DNA of 16,988 nucleotides from Hyphomicrobiales bacterium (GTDB lineage: Bacteria; Pseudomonadota; Alphaproteobacteria; Rhizobiales; S144-23). Shown in pieces: positions 1-7,354 of the stretch. Within the stretch, counting starts at the first letter, position 1; each line of letters begins with the position of its first letter. The DNA lies in contig WGBL01000465.1 in the NCBI GenBank assembly GCA_015494375.1, positions 1-16,988 of the forward strand. The letters are read 5' to 3'. Made by a program: the position numbers and the translations under genes. The notes beneath the pieces were generated by a model. That model searched no databases. It worked only from the letters and a program-made list of their open reading frames with translations, and was not told where the DNA came from.

Positions 1-375
1 GGTTTCCTCGCCGCGCGGCACCATGACAACCTCGAACGCCTTGAGCCCCCGCTTGCCGTCGCGCGCCCTCTCGTGAAGCGCAATGCGCGCCCGCCCGCCG
101 CCGTTTGAGACGGCTTCCGCAAAAAAGACATAGCGCGCAGCAAGGGGCCCGTCCGGCCCCAACCAGCAACGCTGCATTCCGCCCGCAACCCGCCGATAGA
201 CCTCGATCGGCGAGGCCGCGACCGCCTGCGCATCGGGCCCCGCTGTCAGCAGGCCCACCAGCTCTCCGCCGCCCCGCACGCAGCCGGCAAGCAGCATCGC
301 CAAAAGCCCCATCAGGGGGCCGGCGATGATCCGTTTTGGGCGTTCCGCGCCACGACCACTCATTGAGCGCATCAT
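1..375 (-). CDS. Putative lipoprotein, C-terminus cut off by the left window edge
   Basis: The reverse strand is open from the ATG at 375 to the edge (125 codons, no stop). The product starts with a short basic stretch (RPKR, residues 12-15), then a hydrophobic segment and a lipobox L29-A30-G31-C32, so a lipidated envelope protein with mature N-terminal Cys32 is predicted. The mature part includes a CWLGPDG segment (about residues 85-91) followed by RYVFFAEA. I recognise no named domain. In-frame ATGs also exist at 372 and 363 and no start has a convincing ribosome binding site, so the N-terminus may be up to four residues shorter. The gene diverges from the epimerase gene across a 287-bp gap. 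The lipoprotein call is well supported; the function is unknown. Confidence 0.72.
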   Translation of the reverse strand, partial: MMRSMSGRGAERPKRIIAGPLMGLLAMLLAGCVRGGGELVGLLTAGPDAQAVAASPIEVYRRVAGGMQRCWLGPDGPLAARYVFFAEAVSNGGGRARIALHERARDGKRGLKAFEVVMVPRGEET

Positions 376-662
376 GCAAAAAGCCAATCACACGAGCGAC
401 TTCAGAACAAGCCCCGCACCCTTCCGCGTGCCGGCGATAGGTGCCCGCGCCATCCTTTGTCCAGCCTTTCACCTCGCTTCTCAAAATGTCAGGAACCGCA
501 ACAATCGTTTTCATGCTTTGGAGAAAGTGTTGTACGATTGGTCGAGGACCGAGCGAAGATATGGAAACTGGTGGCCGCAGCACACAGCCGTTCGTTGGCT
601 CGGCATGTGTCGGCATGCCGTTTGCGCCGCGCCGCCGATCTCACAATGCCGCATGAGCCGCC

Positions 663-1664
663 ATGCGTACCTTAGAGGCGACAATCGAGACCTGGCCCGT
701 CGACGGGGTCTTTACCATCTCGCGCGGCCCGCGGCGCGAGGCGGTGGTCGTCGTTGCCACTATTCGCGACGGCGATCTGGTGGGCCGCGGCGAGGGCGTG
801 CCCTATGCCCGCTATGGCGAGACGCCAGAGGAAGTGCTCGCGAGCGTCCGCAGTATGGCGGGCGCCGTCAACCGAGGGGAGCTTGATCGCCGCGGCCTCC
901 TTGCGGCGCTGCCGGCAGGCGCCGCGCGCAATGCGCTCGATTGTGCGCTCTGGGACCTCGAATGCAAGCGGGCCCGCCGCTCTGCAGCCGAGCTGGCGGG
1001 CTTTGCCAGCTGGCACCCCCTGTTCACAGCGATGACCATCAGTCTCGCCGAGCCCGAGCGGATGGCCGAAAAGGCAGCTGCGCTCTCGGCCTACCCGCTC
1101 CTCAAGCTCAAGCTCGGGGGTGACGGGGACGACGCGCGCATGCGGGCGGTGCGTGCGGCGCGCCCTGATGCCCGGCTCATCGCCGATGCCAACGAGGCCT
1201 GGCGTGAGGACCGGCTCGAGCCGTATCTGGCGGTTGCCCGCGAGGTCGGGGTCGAGCTTATCGAGCAGCCGCTGCCGGCCGAACGCGACGCCATCTTGCG
1301 AGACCTGCCCCATCCGGTGCCCATTTGTGCCGACGAGTCGGTCCATACGCACCTCGATGTGAGTCGTCTCGTCTGGCGCTACGATGTCGTCAACGTCAAG
1401 CTCGACAAGGCCGGCGGCCTCACCGAGGCGCTCCGTGTGGTCGAGGTCGCCCGCGCCAATGGCCTGCAGGTCATGGTGGGATGCATGCTTGGCACCTCGC
1501 TTGCGATGGCACCGGCCCATCTACTTGCGCAGAATGCCGAATGGGTCGATCTCGACGGCCCGCTGCACTTAGCGCGTGATCGCGAGCCGGGGCTCATCTA
1601 TGAGGGCGCCAAGGTGGCACCCCCAAGTCCCGAACTCTGGGGCGGATCAGCACCCGCAGCGTGA
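663..1664 (+). CDS. dgcA: Enolase-superfamily dipeptide epimerase / N-acyl-Glu racemase-like protein
   Basis: This 333-residue protein belongs to the muconate lactonizing/dipeptide epimerase branch of the enolase superfamily. Visible residues are the acid/base pair K148-x-K150 and K246 (in NVKLDK), the metal ligands D175 (DAN), E201 (IEQPLP) and D224 (ADES), and a DLDGP segment at 296-300. The DxD of that segment matches the motif that, in known L-Ala-D/L-Glu epimerases, binds the substrate ammonium group. The N-terminal capping domain carries an FTISRG stretch (17-22) that I associate with alphaproteobacterial enzymes named DgcA (N-acetyl-D-Glu racemase). No dgcN partner is visible, so a murein-dipeptide epimerase role is equally possible and the symbol is tentative. 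The protein should be cytosolic and Mg-dependent. The ATG at 663 has only a weak ribosome binding site. A 282-codon antisense ORF here is a GC-driven shadow. Confidence 0.88.
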   Translation: MRTLEATIETWPVDGVFTISRGPRREAVVVVATIRDGDLVGRGEGVPYARYGETPEEVLASVRSMAGAVNRGELDRRGLLAALPAGAARNALDCALWDLECKRARRSAAELAGFASWHPLFTAMTISLAEPERMAEKAAALSAYPLLKLKLGGDGDDARMRAVRAARPDARLIADANEAWREDRLEPYLAVAREVGVELIEQPLPAERDAILRDLPHPVPICADESVHTHLDVSRLVWRYDVVNVKLDKAGGLTEALRVVEVARANGLQVMVGCMLGTSLAMAPAHLLAQNAEWVDLDGPLHLARDREPGLIYEGAKVAPPSPELWGGSAPAA

Positions 1665-1767
1665 CCACGAGCAGCGCGGGCCATCCTGACGCGAGCTCCC
1701 GTGCACCTGCAAAAACCCTGACGACATGAGCCCCGACGAATTCCAAAAAAAATTGCATGGCCACCCC

Positions 1768-1796
1768 TTGAAAGGCGCCGTGCCGCCACCCAATTG
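1768..1796 (+). promoter_or_regulatory. Possible sigma-70 promoter of the candidate small RNA
   Basis: TTGAAA at 1768-1773 is a good -35 box. It follows an A/T-rich stretch at 1740-1757 that could act as an UP element. At 17-18 nt spacing lies CAATTGT (1791-1797), a poor -10 match. Initiation from it would fall near 1804, which is where the 5' strand of the RNA stem begins. An alternative -10 (TATAGA, 1800-1805) lacks a spaced -35. This is weak evidence taken alone. Confidence 0.3.
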
Positions 1797-1803
1797 TTGT
1801 ATA

Positions 1804-1891
1804 GAGCATTCATTCCCCCCAATGCGTTCCCCCCCAACGCAATGCTCGAACAACTTGGCCCGGCTCCGCAAAGAGCCGGGTCCTCTTTTTT
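1804..1891 (+). ncRNA. Candidate small RNA with two poly-C loops
   Basis: The strand can fold as follows: GAGCATT (1804-1810) pairs with AATGCTC (1841-1847). Inside are two tandem hairpins, CATT/AATG (1811-1814 with 1821-1824) closing a loop of six C, and CGTT/AACG (1825-1828 with 1836-1839) closing a loop of seven C. GTTGT (1796-1800) and ACAAC (1850-1854) could extend the outer stem. A strong terminator hairpin follows at once. Hairpins exposing C-rich loops and ending in a Rho-independent terminator are known in alphaproteobacterial riboregulators that target G-rich ribosome binding sites, such as the alpha-r14 and CcsR families. I cannot assign this sequence to a known family. It could instead be the 3' UTR of the epimerase mRNA, which ends 140 nt upstream. 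Confidence 0.5.
1859..1891 (+). terminator. Rho-independent terminator
   Basis: An 8-bp perfect GC-rich stem CCCGGCTC/GAGCCGGG (1859-1866 with 1873-1880) encloses a 6-nt loop CGCAAA. It is followed by TCCTC and a run of six T (1886-1891). The T-run is on the plus strand only, so it ends plus-strand transcription: the epimerase mRNA, the candidate small RNA, or both. Confidence 0.85.
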
Positions 1892-2089
1892 CGCGTTTTT
1901 TGCGATCAGGCACAGTCTTCACGAATGCGCATGCTTCTCGAATGCGCATGGGGAACCACGAAGGCGAGAGGGCGTGGGAGCGCAGCCGGCCCGAACCGCA
2001 AGCCCGGAGCCCTTCAATCGAAAATCGAAAAGCGCTGTACCGGGGCGCGTTGCGATGCCTCGTTGTCGGCACGCGATAACTCGAATCGC

Positions 2090-5000
2090 TCAAACGCCCG
2101 ACGAGCGGCGCGCCTCCCATTGCCGCACCGCCGCGGCATCGCGGGGGGAGAGCTCGGGATAGTCGGGGTCAGAGCCGACGTCGGGCGAGATCCTCCACGA
2201 GCGCGCGCACTTGCGGCCCTCGGCAAGGGCCGGCACGACGGCAACGCCCGAGACATCGTCGAGGCGAAAGGCGCCCTTGGGCGGGCGCGCGCCCTTGATC
2301 GTGATGGCGCTCGTGATCGCCACCTCGGCCATGTCCACACCCTCGAGCGCCGCCCGCAGCGCCTTGTCCCAGACATGGACGATGGGCGCCGCCTCGAGGC
2401 TCGAGCCGATGCGCTTCTCGCGCCGCTCCACCTCGAGCGCGCCTGTGATCACGCGGCGCACGATGCGCACCTTCTCCCACTTCTTGGCGAGCGCCGGATC
2501 GCGCCAGCCCTTGGGCACCTTGGGGAAGGTCTCGAGATGCACCGAGCCGTCGTCCGAAGGGTAGCGCGCAAGCCACGCTTCCTCGGCCGTAAAGCAGAGC
2601 ATGGGTGCAAGCCAGATGGTGAGATGGTCAAACAGCCGGTCGAGCACCGTGAGGCACGCCCGCCGCGCCAAGCTGTCATAGGGCTCGCAATAGAGCGTGT
2701 CCTTGCGGATGTCGAAATAGAAGGCGGAAAGGTCCGTGATGCAGAAATTGTAAAGCGCATGGAAGACGCGCTTGAAGTCGTATGCCGCATAGCCTTCGCG
2801 CACGAGCGCATCGAGCTCTGAGAGCAAGTGCAGCACATAGCGCTCGAGCTCGGGCATGTCGGCCACGCGCCTCACCACGAGCCCGGGCTCGTAATGGGCG
2901 AGATTGCCGAGCATGAAACGCAGTGTGTTCCTGAGCTTCCGGTAGGCATCGATGCTCGACTTCAGGATCTCGGGGCCGATGCGCAAATCCTCGGCATAGT
3001 CCTGGCTCATCACCCAGAGGCGCAGGATCTCGGCGCCCGACTGCTTGATCACGTCCTGGGGCGCGACGACATTGCCGAGAGACTTCGACATCTTGCGCCC
3101 CTCCTCGTCCATGACGAAGCCGTGGGTCAGCACCCCCTCGTAAGGGGCGCGGCCACGGGTGCCGCAGCTCTCGAGCAGCGAGGAGTGAAACCAGCCGCGG
3201 TGCTGGTCGGAGCCTTCGAGATAGAGGGATGCCGGCCATTTGAGGTCCGGGCGCTGCTCAAGCACGAAGGCATGCGTCGAGCCCGAATCGAACCAGACAT
3301 CGAGAATGTCGATGACCTGCTCCCAGTCAGCCGGATTCTCGACAAGGCCCTTCAAGTAGCGCGTCTTGGCACCGCGCTTGAACCAGGCATCGGCACCCTG
3401 CTTGCGAAAGGACTTGCCAATGCGGGCAATCAGCTCGCCCGCCCCCTCGAACTGCGCATTCGGGATCACCTCGCCCGTCTCCTTGTGCACGAAGACGGTG
3501 ATAGGCACGCCCCAGGCGCGCTGGCGGGAGATCACCCAGTCGGGCCGCGTCTCGATCATGGCCTTGAGGCGGCGCTGGCCCTGGGGCGGGGTGAACCGGG
3601 TCTTGTCGATGGCCTCGAGGGCAAGCGCGCGCAAGGTCGTCTTCTTGCGCACGCCCCTGATCTTGGCGGGCCGGTCGATGGCGATGAACCATTGCGGCGT
3701 ATTGCGGAAGATGACCGGCGCCTTGGAGCGCCAGGAATGGGGGTAGTCGTGCCTGAGCCGGCCGCGCGCGAGAAGCGCGCCCGCCTCGATGAGCGCGGCG
3801 ATCACCGCCTCGTTGGCTTCGCCGAATTGGCCCTCATCGTCGATGACGCGCCGGCCCTCGAAACCCGGCGCCTCGGCCGTCATGAAGCCCGCCTCGTCGA
3901 CGGTGAAGGGAATGCGCGTCTCGATCCCGCGGCCCTTGAGCCAGAGCGCGTTCTCGCTCCAGAGCTCGAAGTCCTCGCGGCCATGGCCCGGGGCGGTGTG
4001 CACAAAGCCCGTGCCGGCATCGTCTGTCACATGCTCGCCGGCAAGGAGCGGCACATCGAAGATATAGCCCTTATGGCGCAAGGGATGGGCACAATCGACG
4101 GACGCCAGCGCATTGGCACTTACGGGCGCGAGCCGCTTGTAGGCCGTAATGCGGGCCGCGCGCATCACCTCCTCGGCCAGCGCATCGGCGAGCACAAGCC
4201 TGTCGCCCGCTTTCGCCCAATTGCCTTCGGGCGCCTCGCTCACCTCATAGATGCTATAGGCGATCCGCGGTGAGAAGGCGATGGCCCGGTTGCCCGGAAT
4301 GGTCCAGGGCGTCGTCGTCCAGATGACCACACTCGCGCCCATGAAGAGCCGGCGCAACTCGGCCGCCTCCGAATCTTTGAACGCGGCCTTGGCGATGGGA
4401 AACTTCACCCAGATGGTCGGGCTCGTGTGGGGATGATACTCAACCTCGGCCTCGGCCAGGGCGGTGCGCTCCACCACCGACCACATGACGGGCTTGGAGC
4501 CGCGATAGAGCAGCCCGTTCATGGCGAATTTCATGAGCTCCTCGGCGATGATCGCCTCGGCCTCATAGCTCATGGTCGTATAGGGCTCGCGCCAGTCGCC
4601 GACGACGCCGAGCCGCTTGAACTCGGCGCGCTGGATGTCGATCCATTTCTCGGCAAACTCGCGGCACTCGCGGCGAAAGTCGAGGATCGGCACCTCGTCC
4701 TTGTTGCGCCCCCTGGTGCGGTACTCCTCCTCGATCTTCCATTCAATGGGCAGGCCGTGGCAGTCCCAGCCGGGCACATAGTTCGAATCCCGGCCCATCA
4801 TCTGCTGCGAGCGCGTGATCACATCCTTCAGGATCTTGTTGAGCGCATGGCCGATATGGAGATGGCCATTGGCATAGGGCGGGCCGTCGTGCAGGACGAA
4901 CTTCGTTCGATTTTTTGCTGCCTTCCTGAGACGTCCGTAGAGATCGAGCTTCTCCCAGCGGGCCAAGAGCTCGGGCTCACGCTTCGGGAGCCCCGCGCGC

Positions 5001-5122
5001 ATGGGAAAGTCGGTTTGGGGGAGAAAGAGGGTCTCGCGCCAGTCGCGCCCGCTCGCGGATCGAGCGCCCCCCGCCACCTTGCTCGTCGTCACCTTGCCCG
5101 TTTTTGTCCGCCGGTCCGCCAC
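2090..5122 (-). CDS. ileS: Isoleucyl-tRNA synthetase
   Basis: IleRS is a class I synthetase that charges tRNA-Ile and edits misactivated Val. In this 1010-residue protein the HIGH motif is H89-I90-G91-H92, after PPYANG. The CP1 editing domain spans roughly 210-470, with WTTTPWT (268-274) and GTGFVHTAPGHG (370-381). KMSKS is at 677-681. The anticodon-binding region follows. The C-terminus keeps only one of the zinc-type cysteines (KCARSW, 971-976), which is usual for alphaproteobacterial IleRS. The start is a GTG at 5122, with a GAGAGAGG ribosome binding site about 10 nt upstream. It lies 138 bp downstream of ribF on the same strand, a common pairing. The lspA gene that often follows ileS is not present. 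Very large antisense ORFs across this gene are shadows. Confidence 0.98.
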   Translation of the reverse strand: MADRRTKTGKVTTSKVAGGARSASGRDWRETLFLPQTDFPMRAGLPKREPELLARWEKLDLYGRLRKAAKNRTKFVLHDGPPYANGHLHIGHALNKILKDVITRSQQMMGRDSNYVPGWDCHGLPIEWKIEEEYRTRGRNKDEVPILDFRRECREFAEKWIDIQRAEFKRLGVVGDWREPYTTMSYEAEAIIAEELMKFAMNGLLYRGSKPVMWSVVERTALAEAEVEYHPHTSPTIWVKFPIAKAAFKDSEAAELRRLFMGASVVIWTTTPWTIPGNRAIAFSPRIAYSIYEVSEAPEGNWAKAGDRLVLADALAEEVMRAARITAYKRLAPVSANALASVDCAHPLRHKGYIFDVPLLAGEHVTDDAGTGFVHTAPGHGREDFELWSENALWLKGRGIETRIPFTVDEAGFMTAEAPGFEGRRVIDDEGQFGEANEAVIAALIEAGALLARGRLRHDYPHSWRSKAPVIFRNTPQWFIAIDRPAKIRGVRKKTTLRALALEAIDKTRFTPPQGQRRLKAMIETRPDWVISRQRAWGVPITVFVHKETGEVIPNAQFEGAGELIARIGKSFRKQGADAWFKRGAKTRYLKGLVENPADWEQVIDILDVWFDSGSTHAFVLEQRPDLKWPASLYLEGSDQHRGWFHSSLLESCGTRGRAPYEGVLTHGFVMDEEGRKMSKSLGNVVAPQDVIKQSGAEILRLWVMSQDYAEDLRIGPEILKSSIDAYRKLRNTLRFMLGNLAHYEPGLVVRRVADMPELERYVLHLLSELDALVREGYAAYDFKRVFHALYNFCITDLSAFYFDIRKDTLYCEPYDSLARRACLTVLDRLFDHLTIWLAPMLCFTAEEAWLARYPSDDGSVHLETFPKVPKGWRDPALAKKWEKVRIVRRVITGALEVERREKRIGSSLEAAPIVHVWDKALRAALEGVDMAEVAITSAITIKGARPPKGAFRLDDVSGVAVVPALAEGRKCARSWRISPDVGSDPDYPELSPRDAAAVRQWEARRSSGV

Positions 5123-5181
5123 GTCCTACGGCCTCTCTCTATCCGCTTCCGCACTGCTCGACTCTCGCGCATTCGCGCATT

Positions 5182-5241
5182 GCTTCTAGCAACACCGCTT
5201 CGAGCAACCCCGCTTCTAGCAACGCCGCTTCTAGCAACGCC
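5182..5241. repeat. Four-copy 15-bp tandem repeat in the ribF-ileS spacer
   Basis: Four head-to-tail copies of GCTTCTAGCAACRCC start at 5182, 5197, 5212 and 5227. Copies 3 and 4 are identical; copies 1 and 2 differ at one or two positions. The array fills nearly half the 138-bp spacer between the ribF stop and the ileS start and would be transcribed as part of the ileS leader if the two genes are co-transcribed. The unit is a multiple of three, so every frame stays open through it, which creates spurious ORFs. Confidence 0.9.
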
Positions 5242-5260
5242 CGAAGGGACAATCCAGCCA

Positions 5261-6265
5261 TCATTTTGTGGTCCCGACATTCGTGCTCTCGCCGGCCAGC
5301 CGCCGGCCAAGGGGAAAGCGCAACATCGGATCGTCTTGCGCAATCTCGGCAAGGATGCGCCGCGCCTCGTCGCAATCGGCCGCCATCTGCGCCTTGAGCG
5401 CCTCCGCGCTCTCAAAGCTCTGGTCACCGCGAATGCGCGCGATGAAATCAAGCGCCACCTCGCGGCCATAGAGATCGCCCTCGAAGTCGAAGAGGAATAC
5501 CTCGAGCACCGCCGGGCCCTCCTCGAACGTGGGCCTGGTGCCGAGGTAGGCGGCGCCATCGTAGAGGGCACCGTCGATGAGGACGCGAACGGCATAAATG
5601 CCATGGGCAAGCTCCTGGCTTTTCTCGAGCGCCAGATTGGCGGTGGGATAGCCGAGCCCCTGGCCGCGGCCCGCACCCGGCACCACGCGCCCCTTCACGC
5701 GCCACCAGTGGCCGAGCTGCTCGGCTGCCTCGCGCACCCGGCCCTGGCGCAGGAGTGCGCGCACGCGGCTCGACGAGAACGCCTCCTCGGCATCGCCCTC
5801 GGGCGCCACCACCGTGACGCCGAAGCCATGGCGCTCGCCAAGGGCACGCATGACGTCCGGATTGCCCCCACGGCCCTTGCCGAAAAAGAAGTCATAGCCG
5901 ATCACCACATGGCGCACACCTAAGCCCGCAACGAGAATGCGAGCGACAAACTCCTCGGCCGAAAGCGAGGCCAGAGCACGGTCAAAGGTGAGGGCCACCG
6001 CGAGATCAAGCCCAAGCGCCTCGAACAGAGCAAGTTTTTCGTCGAGTGGTGTCAGCGTAAAGAGCGGGCGGTCCGGGGCAAAGAATTCGCGCGGATGCGG
6101 ATCGAACAGCATGACGCCGGCGGGCGCGCGGTGCGCCCGGGCAATCTCCATGGTGCGCCCGAGCACACTCTGATGGCCGCGATGCACGCCATCGAAATTG
6201 CCGATGGCAATCACCGCGCCCTTGTGCGCTTCTGGGAATTCTTCGACTGCGCCAAAGACTTGCAT
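5261..6265 (-). CDS. ribF: Bifunctional riboflavin kinase / FAD synthetase
   Basis: RibF phosphorylates riboflavin to FMN and then adenylylates FMN to FAD in the cytosol. The 334-residue length fits the family. The N-terminal nucleotidyltransferase domain shows GNFDGVHRGH (22-31), FDPHPREFF (54-62), GYDFFFGKGR (123-132) and the SSSRVR segment (164-169). The C-terminal flavokinase domain shows GRGQGLGYPTANL (199-211) and LGTRPTF (241-247). The ATG at 6265 starts exactly at the family N-terminus, with only a weak ribosome binding site. It precedes ileS on the same strand. In many Hyphomicrobiales a HAD-type hydrolase lies between a maoC-like gene and ribF; here that space (6266-6479) has no credible gene. 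Confidence 0.96.
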   Translation of the reverse strand: MQVFGAVEEFPEAHKGAVIAIGNFDGVHRGHQSVLGRTMEIARAHRAPAGVMLFDPHPREFFAPDRPLFTLTPLDEKLALFEALGLDLAVALTFDRALASLSAEEFVARILVAGLGVRHVVIGYDFFFGKGRGGNPDVMRALGERHGFGVTVVAPEGDAEEAFSSSRVRALLRQGRVREAAEQLGHWWRVKGRVVPGAGRGQGLGYPTANLALEKSQELAHGIYAVRVLIDGALYDGAAYLGTRPTFEEGPAVLEVFLFDFEGDLYGREVALDFIARIRGDQSFESAEALKAQMAADCDEARRILAEIAQDDPMLRFPLGRRLAGESTNVGTTK

Positions 6266-6479
6266 TGGAGCAGGCTCATAGCCTGTTCCGGCGGTCTCTG
6301 TCCATATTCACTGCGGAAGGGCGCTCCACCTCAAAGAGTGGCCCCTTGTGCGTGGCCCTTTGCCTCGTCACTCCCGATGAAGAGTTGGCCCGGTCGCGTG
6401 CCCCCGCGCGCGGCCTTTCCCGGATAGTATCGGGCACTTGAGCCTTGGCTGACGAATGGCCCCACGCGCGGCCCTTTGC

Positions 6480-6935
6480 TCAACCGTGTGGTGAGCCTCG
6501 CTTGGGCACCAGTATGACGGCCTCGCCCTCGATCACTGTCGTCTCGCCGACCTTGCAAGTACAGGCGAAGACGGCGCGCCCCTTGGGCTCGATCAGCTCC
6601 TTGACCTCGACTCGCGCCACCACCTTGTCGCCAATGCGAACGGGCGCGCGAAAATTGAGCGTCTGTGAGACATAGACACAGCCCGGACCCGGCATCTTGG
6701 TGCCGAAAATCGCCGAAATGAGCCCGGCCGAGAGCATGCCATGGGCAATCCGCCCCTTGAACATGGTTGTCTCGGCGTATGTGTCATCGAGATGGAGTGG
6801 GTTGGTGTCGCCCGAGATGTCAGCAAAGTTCACTATGTCGGCCTCGGTGATCACCTTGGCATGGCTTGCCGCCATGCCCACTTCGAGGTCCTCGAAATGA
6901 TAACTTGGCGCGACATCGGTATCGATGACGTTCAT
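6480..6935 (-). CDS. MaoC-family (R)-specific enoyl-CoA hydratase-like protein
   Basis: This 151-residue single hot-dog-fold protein is of the MaoC/PhaJ type, which hydrates trans-2-enoyl-CoA to (R)-3-hydroxyacyl-CoA. The hydratase-2 motif spans 37-70: F37-A-D, then D43 and H48 (GDTNPLHLD), which correspond to the catalytic Asp/His pair of PhaJ, and FKGRIAHGML (59-68). The remainder (NFRAPVRIGD) fits the hot-dog sheet. The length is normal. The ATG at 6935 is supported by a G-rich ribosome binding site. The actual acyl-CoA substrate and pathway cannot be read from the sequence. The gene is 213 bp upstream of ribF and 263 bp downstream of the miniprotein gene, so it may have its own promoter. 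Confidence 0.9.
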   Translation of the reverse strand: MNVIDTDVAPSYHFEDLEVGMAASHAKVITEADIVNFADISGDTNPLHLDDTYAETTMFKGRIAHGMLSAGLISAIFGTKMPGPGCVYVSQTLNFRAPVRIGDKVVARVEVKELIEPKGRAVFACTCKVGETTVIEGEAVILVPKRGSPHG

Positions 6936-6940
6936 GGCTT

Positions 6941-6950
6941 CTCACCCCCC
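6941..6950 (-). promoter_or_regulatory. G-run ribosome binding site of the maoC-like gene
   Basis: On the reverse strand GGGGGGTGAG lies five nucleotides before the ATG at 6935. It includes a GGTGAG Shine-Dalgarno core. The six-G run is unusual and is the perfect complement of the poly-C loops of the candidate small RNA at 1804-1891, a suggestive but statistically weak match. Confidence 0.55.
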
Positions 6951-7036
6951 TGCAATCGTCCCCGGGCGACGAATCACGCACGCATCCAATCTCATCGTAG
7001 GGAACGCTTCGCTGCACTGCAACATCGGCTTTCGTC

Positions 7037-7058
7037 GAGTGACAACAGAGTGACAACA
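7037..7058. repeat. Two-copy 11-bp direct repeat upstream of the maoC-like gene
   Basis: GAGTGACAACA occurs twice without a spacer (7037-7047 and 7048-7058), about 105 bp upstream of the maoC-like start. The 11-bp period places both copies on the same DNA face, so a regulator binding site is possible. It may equally be a chance duplication. Confidence 0.6.
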
Positions 7059-7198
7059 GGAAGGGGCGCAGCCGCAGGCGCTTGGCAGCGGAGCCGCCTG
7101 ATAGCTGAATGGCCGAGAGCGGTGTTGGACGAGGTCCCGAGCGCCTCAACCCCTGTGGCGTTCTTGGCGGGGTCGGGTCCGGCGCGGCGCCGATGCGA

Positions 7199-7354
7199 TC
7201 AGATAACGCCCGCGAGATAAGAGATGCCGACCAACGCCAGCAGCGGCATGAGCCAGACCCCGAGAAGGTAGAGCAGGACGGCATGTTCAAGCCAGAGCAC
7301 GACGTCGGGGGCACTATCCCAAAGGCGCGCAAGACGCATAAGGAATCCTTTCAT
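7199..7354 (-). CDS. 51-residue hydrophobic miniprotein at the end of the azlCD chain
   Basis: The ATG at 7354-7352 overlaps the azlD stop as ATGA, and the frame runs 51 codons to a TGA at 7201-7199. A strong ribosome binding site GGAGGGAG (7368-7361) sits 6 nt before the ATG. The first 20 residues are amphipathic (MKGFLMRLARLWDS...). Residues about 24-50 are strongly hydrophobic (HAVLLYLLGVWLMPLLAL...), predicting one membrane helix or a tight pair. I recognise no family. The overlap, ribosome binding site and membrane character argue that it is real and translationally coupled to azlD, perhaps as a small accessory subunit of the exporter. That role is inference. The frame is below the length used by most gene finders. 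Confidence 0.72.
   Translation of the reverse strand: MKGFLMRLARLWDSAPDVVLWLEHAVLLYLLGVWLMPLLALVGISYLAGVI

Larger units (their letters stand above)
1665..2089. other. Gap between the convergent epimerase and ileS genes
   Basis: The 425 bp contain no credible protein gene. An AT-rich patch (1740-1757, with an A8 run) precedes a TTGAAA box. After these come the candidate small RNA and its terminator (listed separately). From 1892 to 2089 I see only mixed sequence, with a direct repeat of GAATGCGCATG at 1922-1932 and 1940-1950. No T-tract-linked hairpin serving ileS on the reverse strand was found. Confidence 0.6.

Noticed and set aside
672..1520. 282-codon minus-strand ORF antisense to the epimerase gene
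   Set aside because: The sense strand carries all catalytic residues of the enolase superfamily; the antisense text shows none of any family.
1647..2120. 157-codon minus-strand ORF spanning the convergent gap
   Set aside because: It overlaps the ends of both flanking genes, has no domain or ribosome binding site, and covers the RNA-like structure.
2828..4273. 481-codon plus-strand ORF antisense to ileS
   Set aside because: It lies wholly inside ileS with no family motifs; long antisense frames are common in high-GC genes.
5182..5241. CRISPR-like array
   Set aside because: The units are contiguous 15-mers with no spacers and no cas genes are present; it is a simple tandem repeat.
4427..5923. 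498-codon plus-strand ORF antisense to ileS and ribF
   Set aside because: It is antisense to two certain genes and crosses their spacer. It has no recognisable domain, and its composition follows the complementary strand of GC-biased codons.
6820..7332. 170-codon minus-strand ORF over the maoC upstream region
   Set aside because: It overlaps both the miniprotein gene and the start of the maoC-like gene in another frame and shows Ser/Arg-rich shadow composition.
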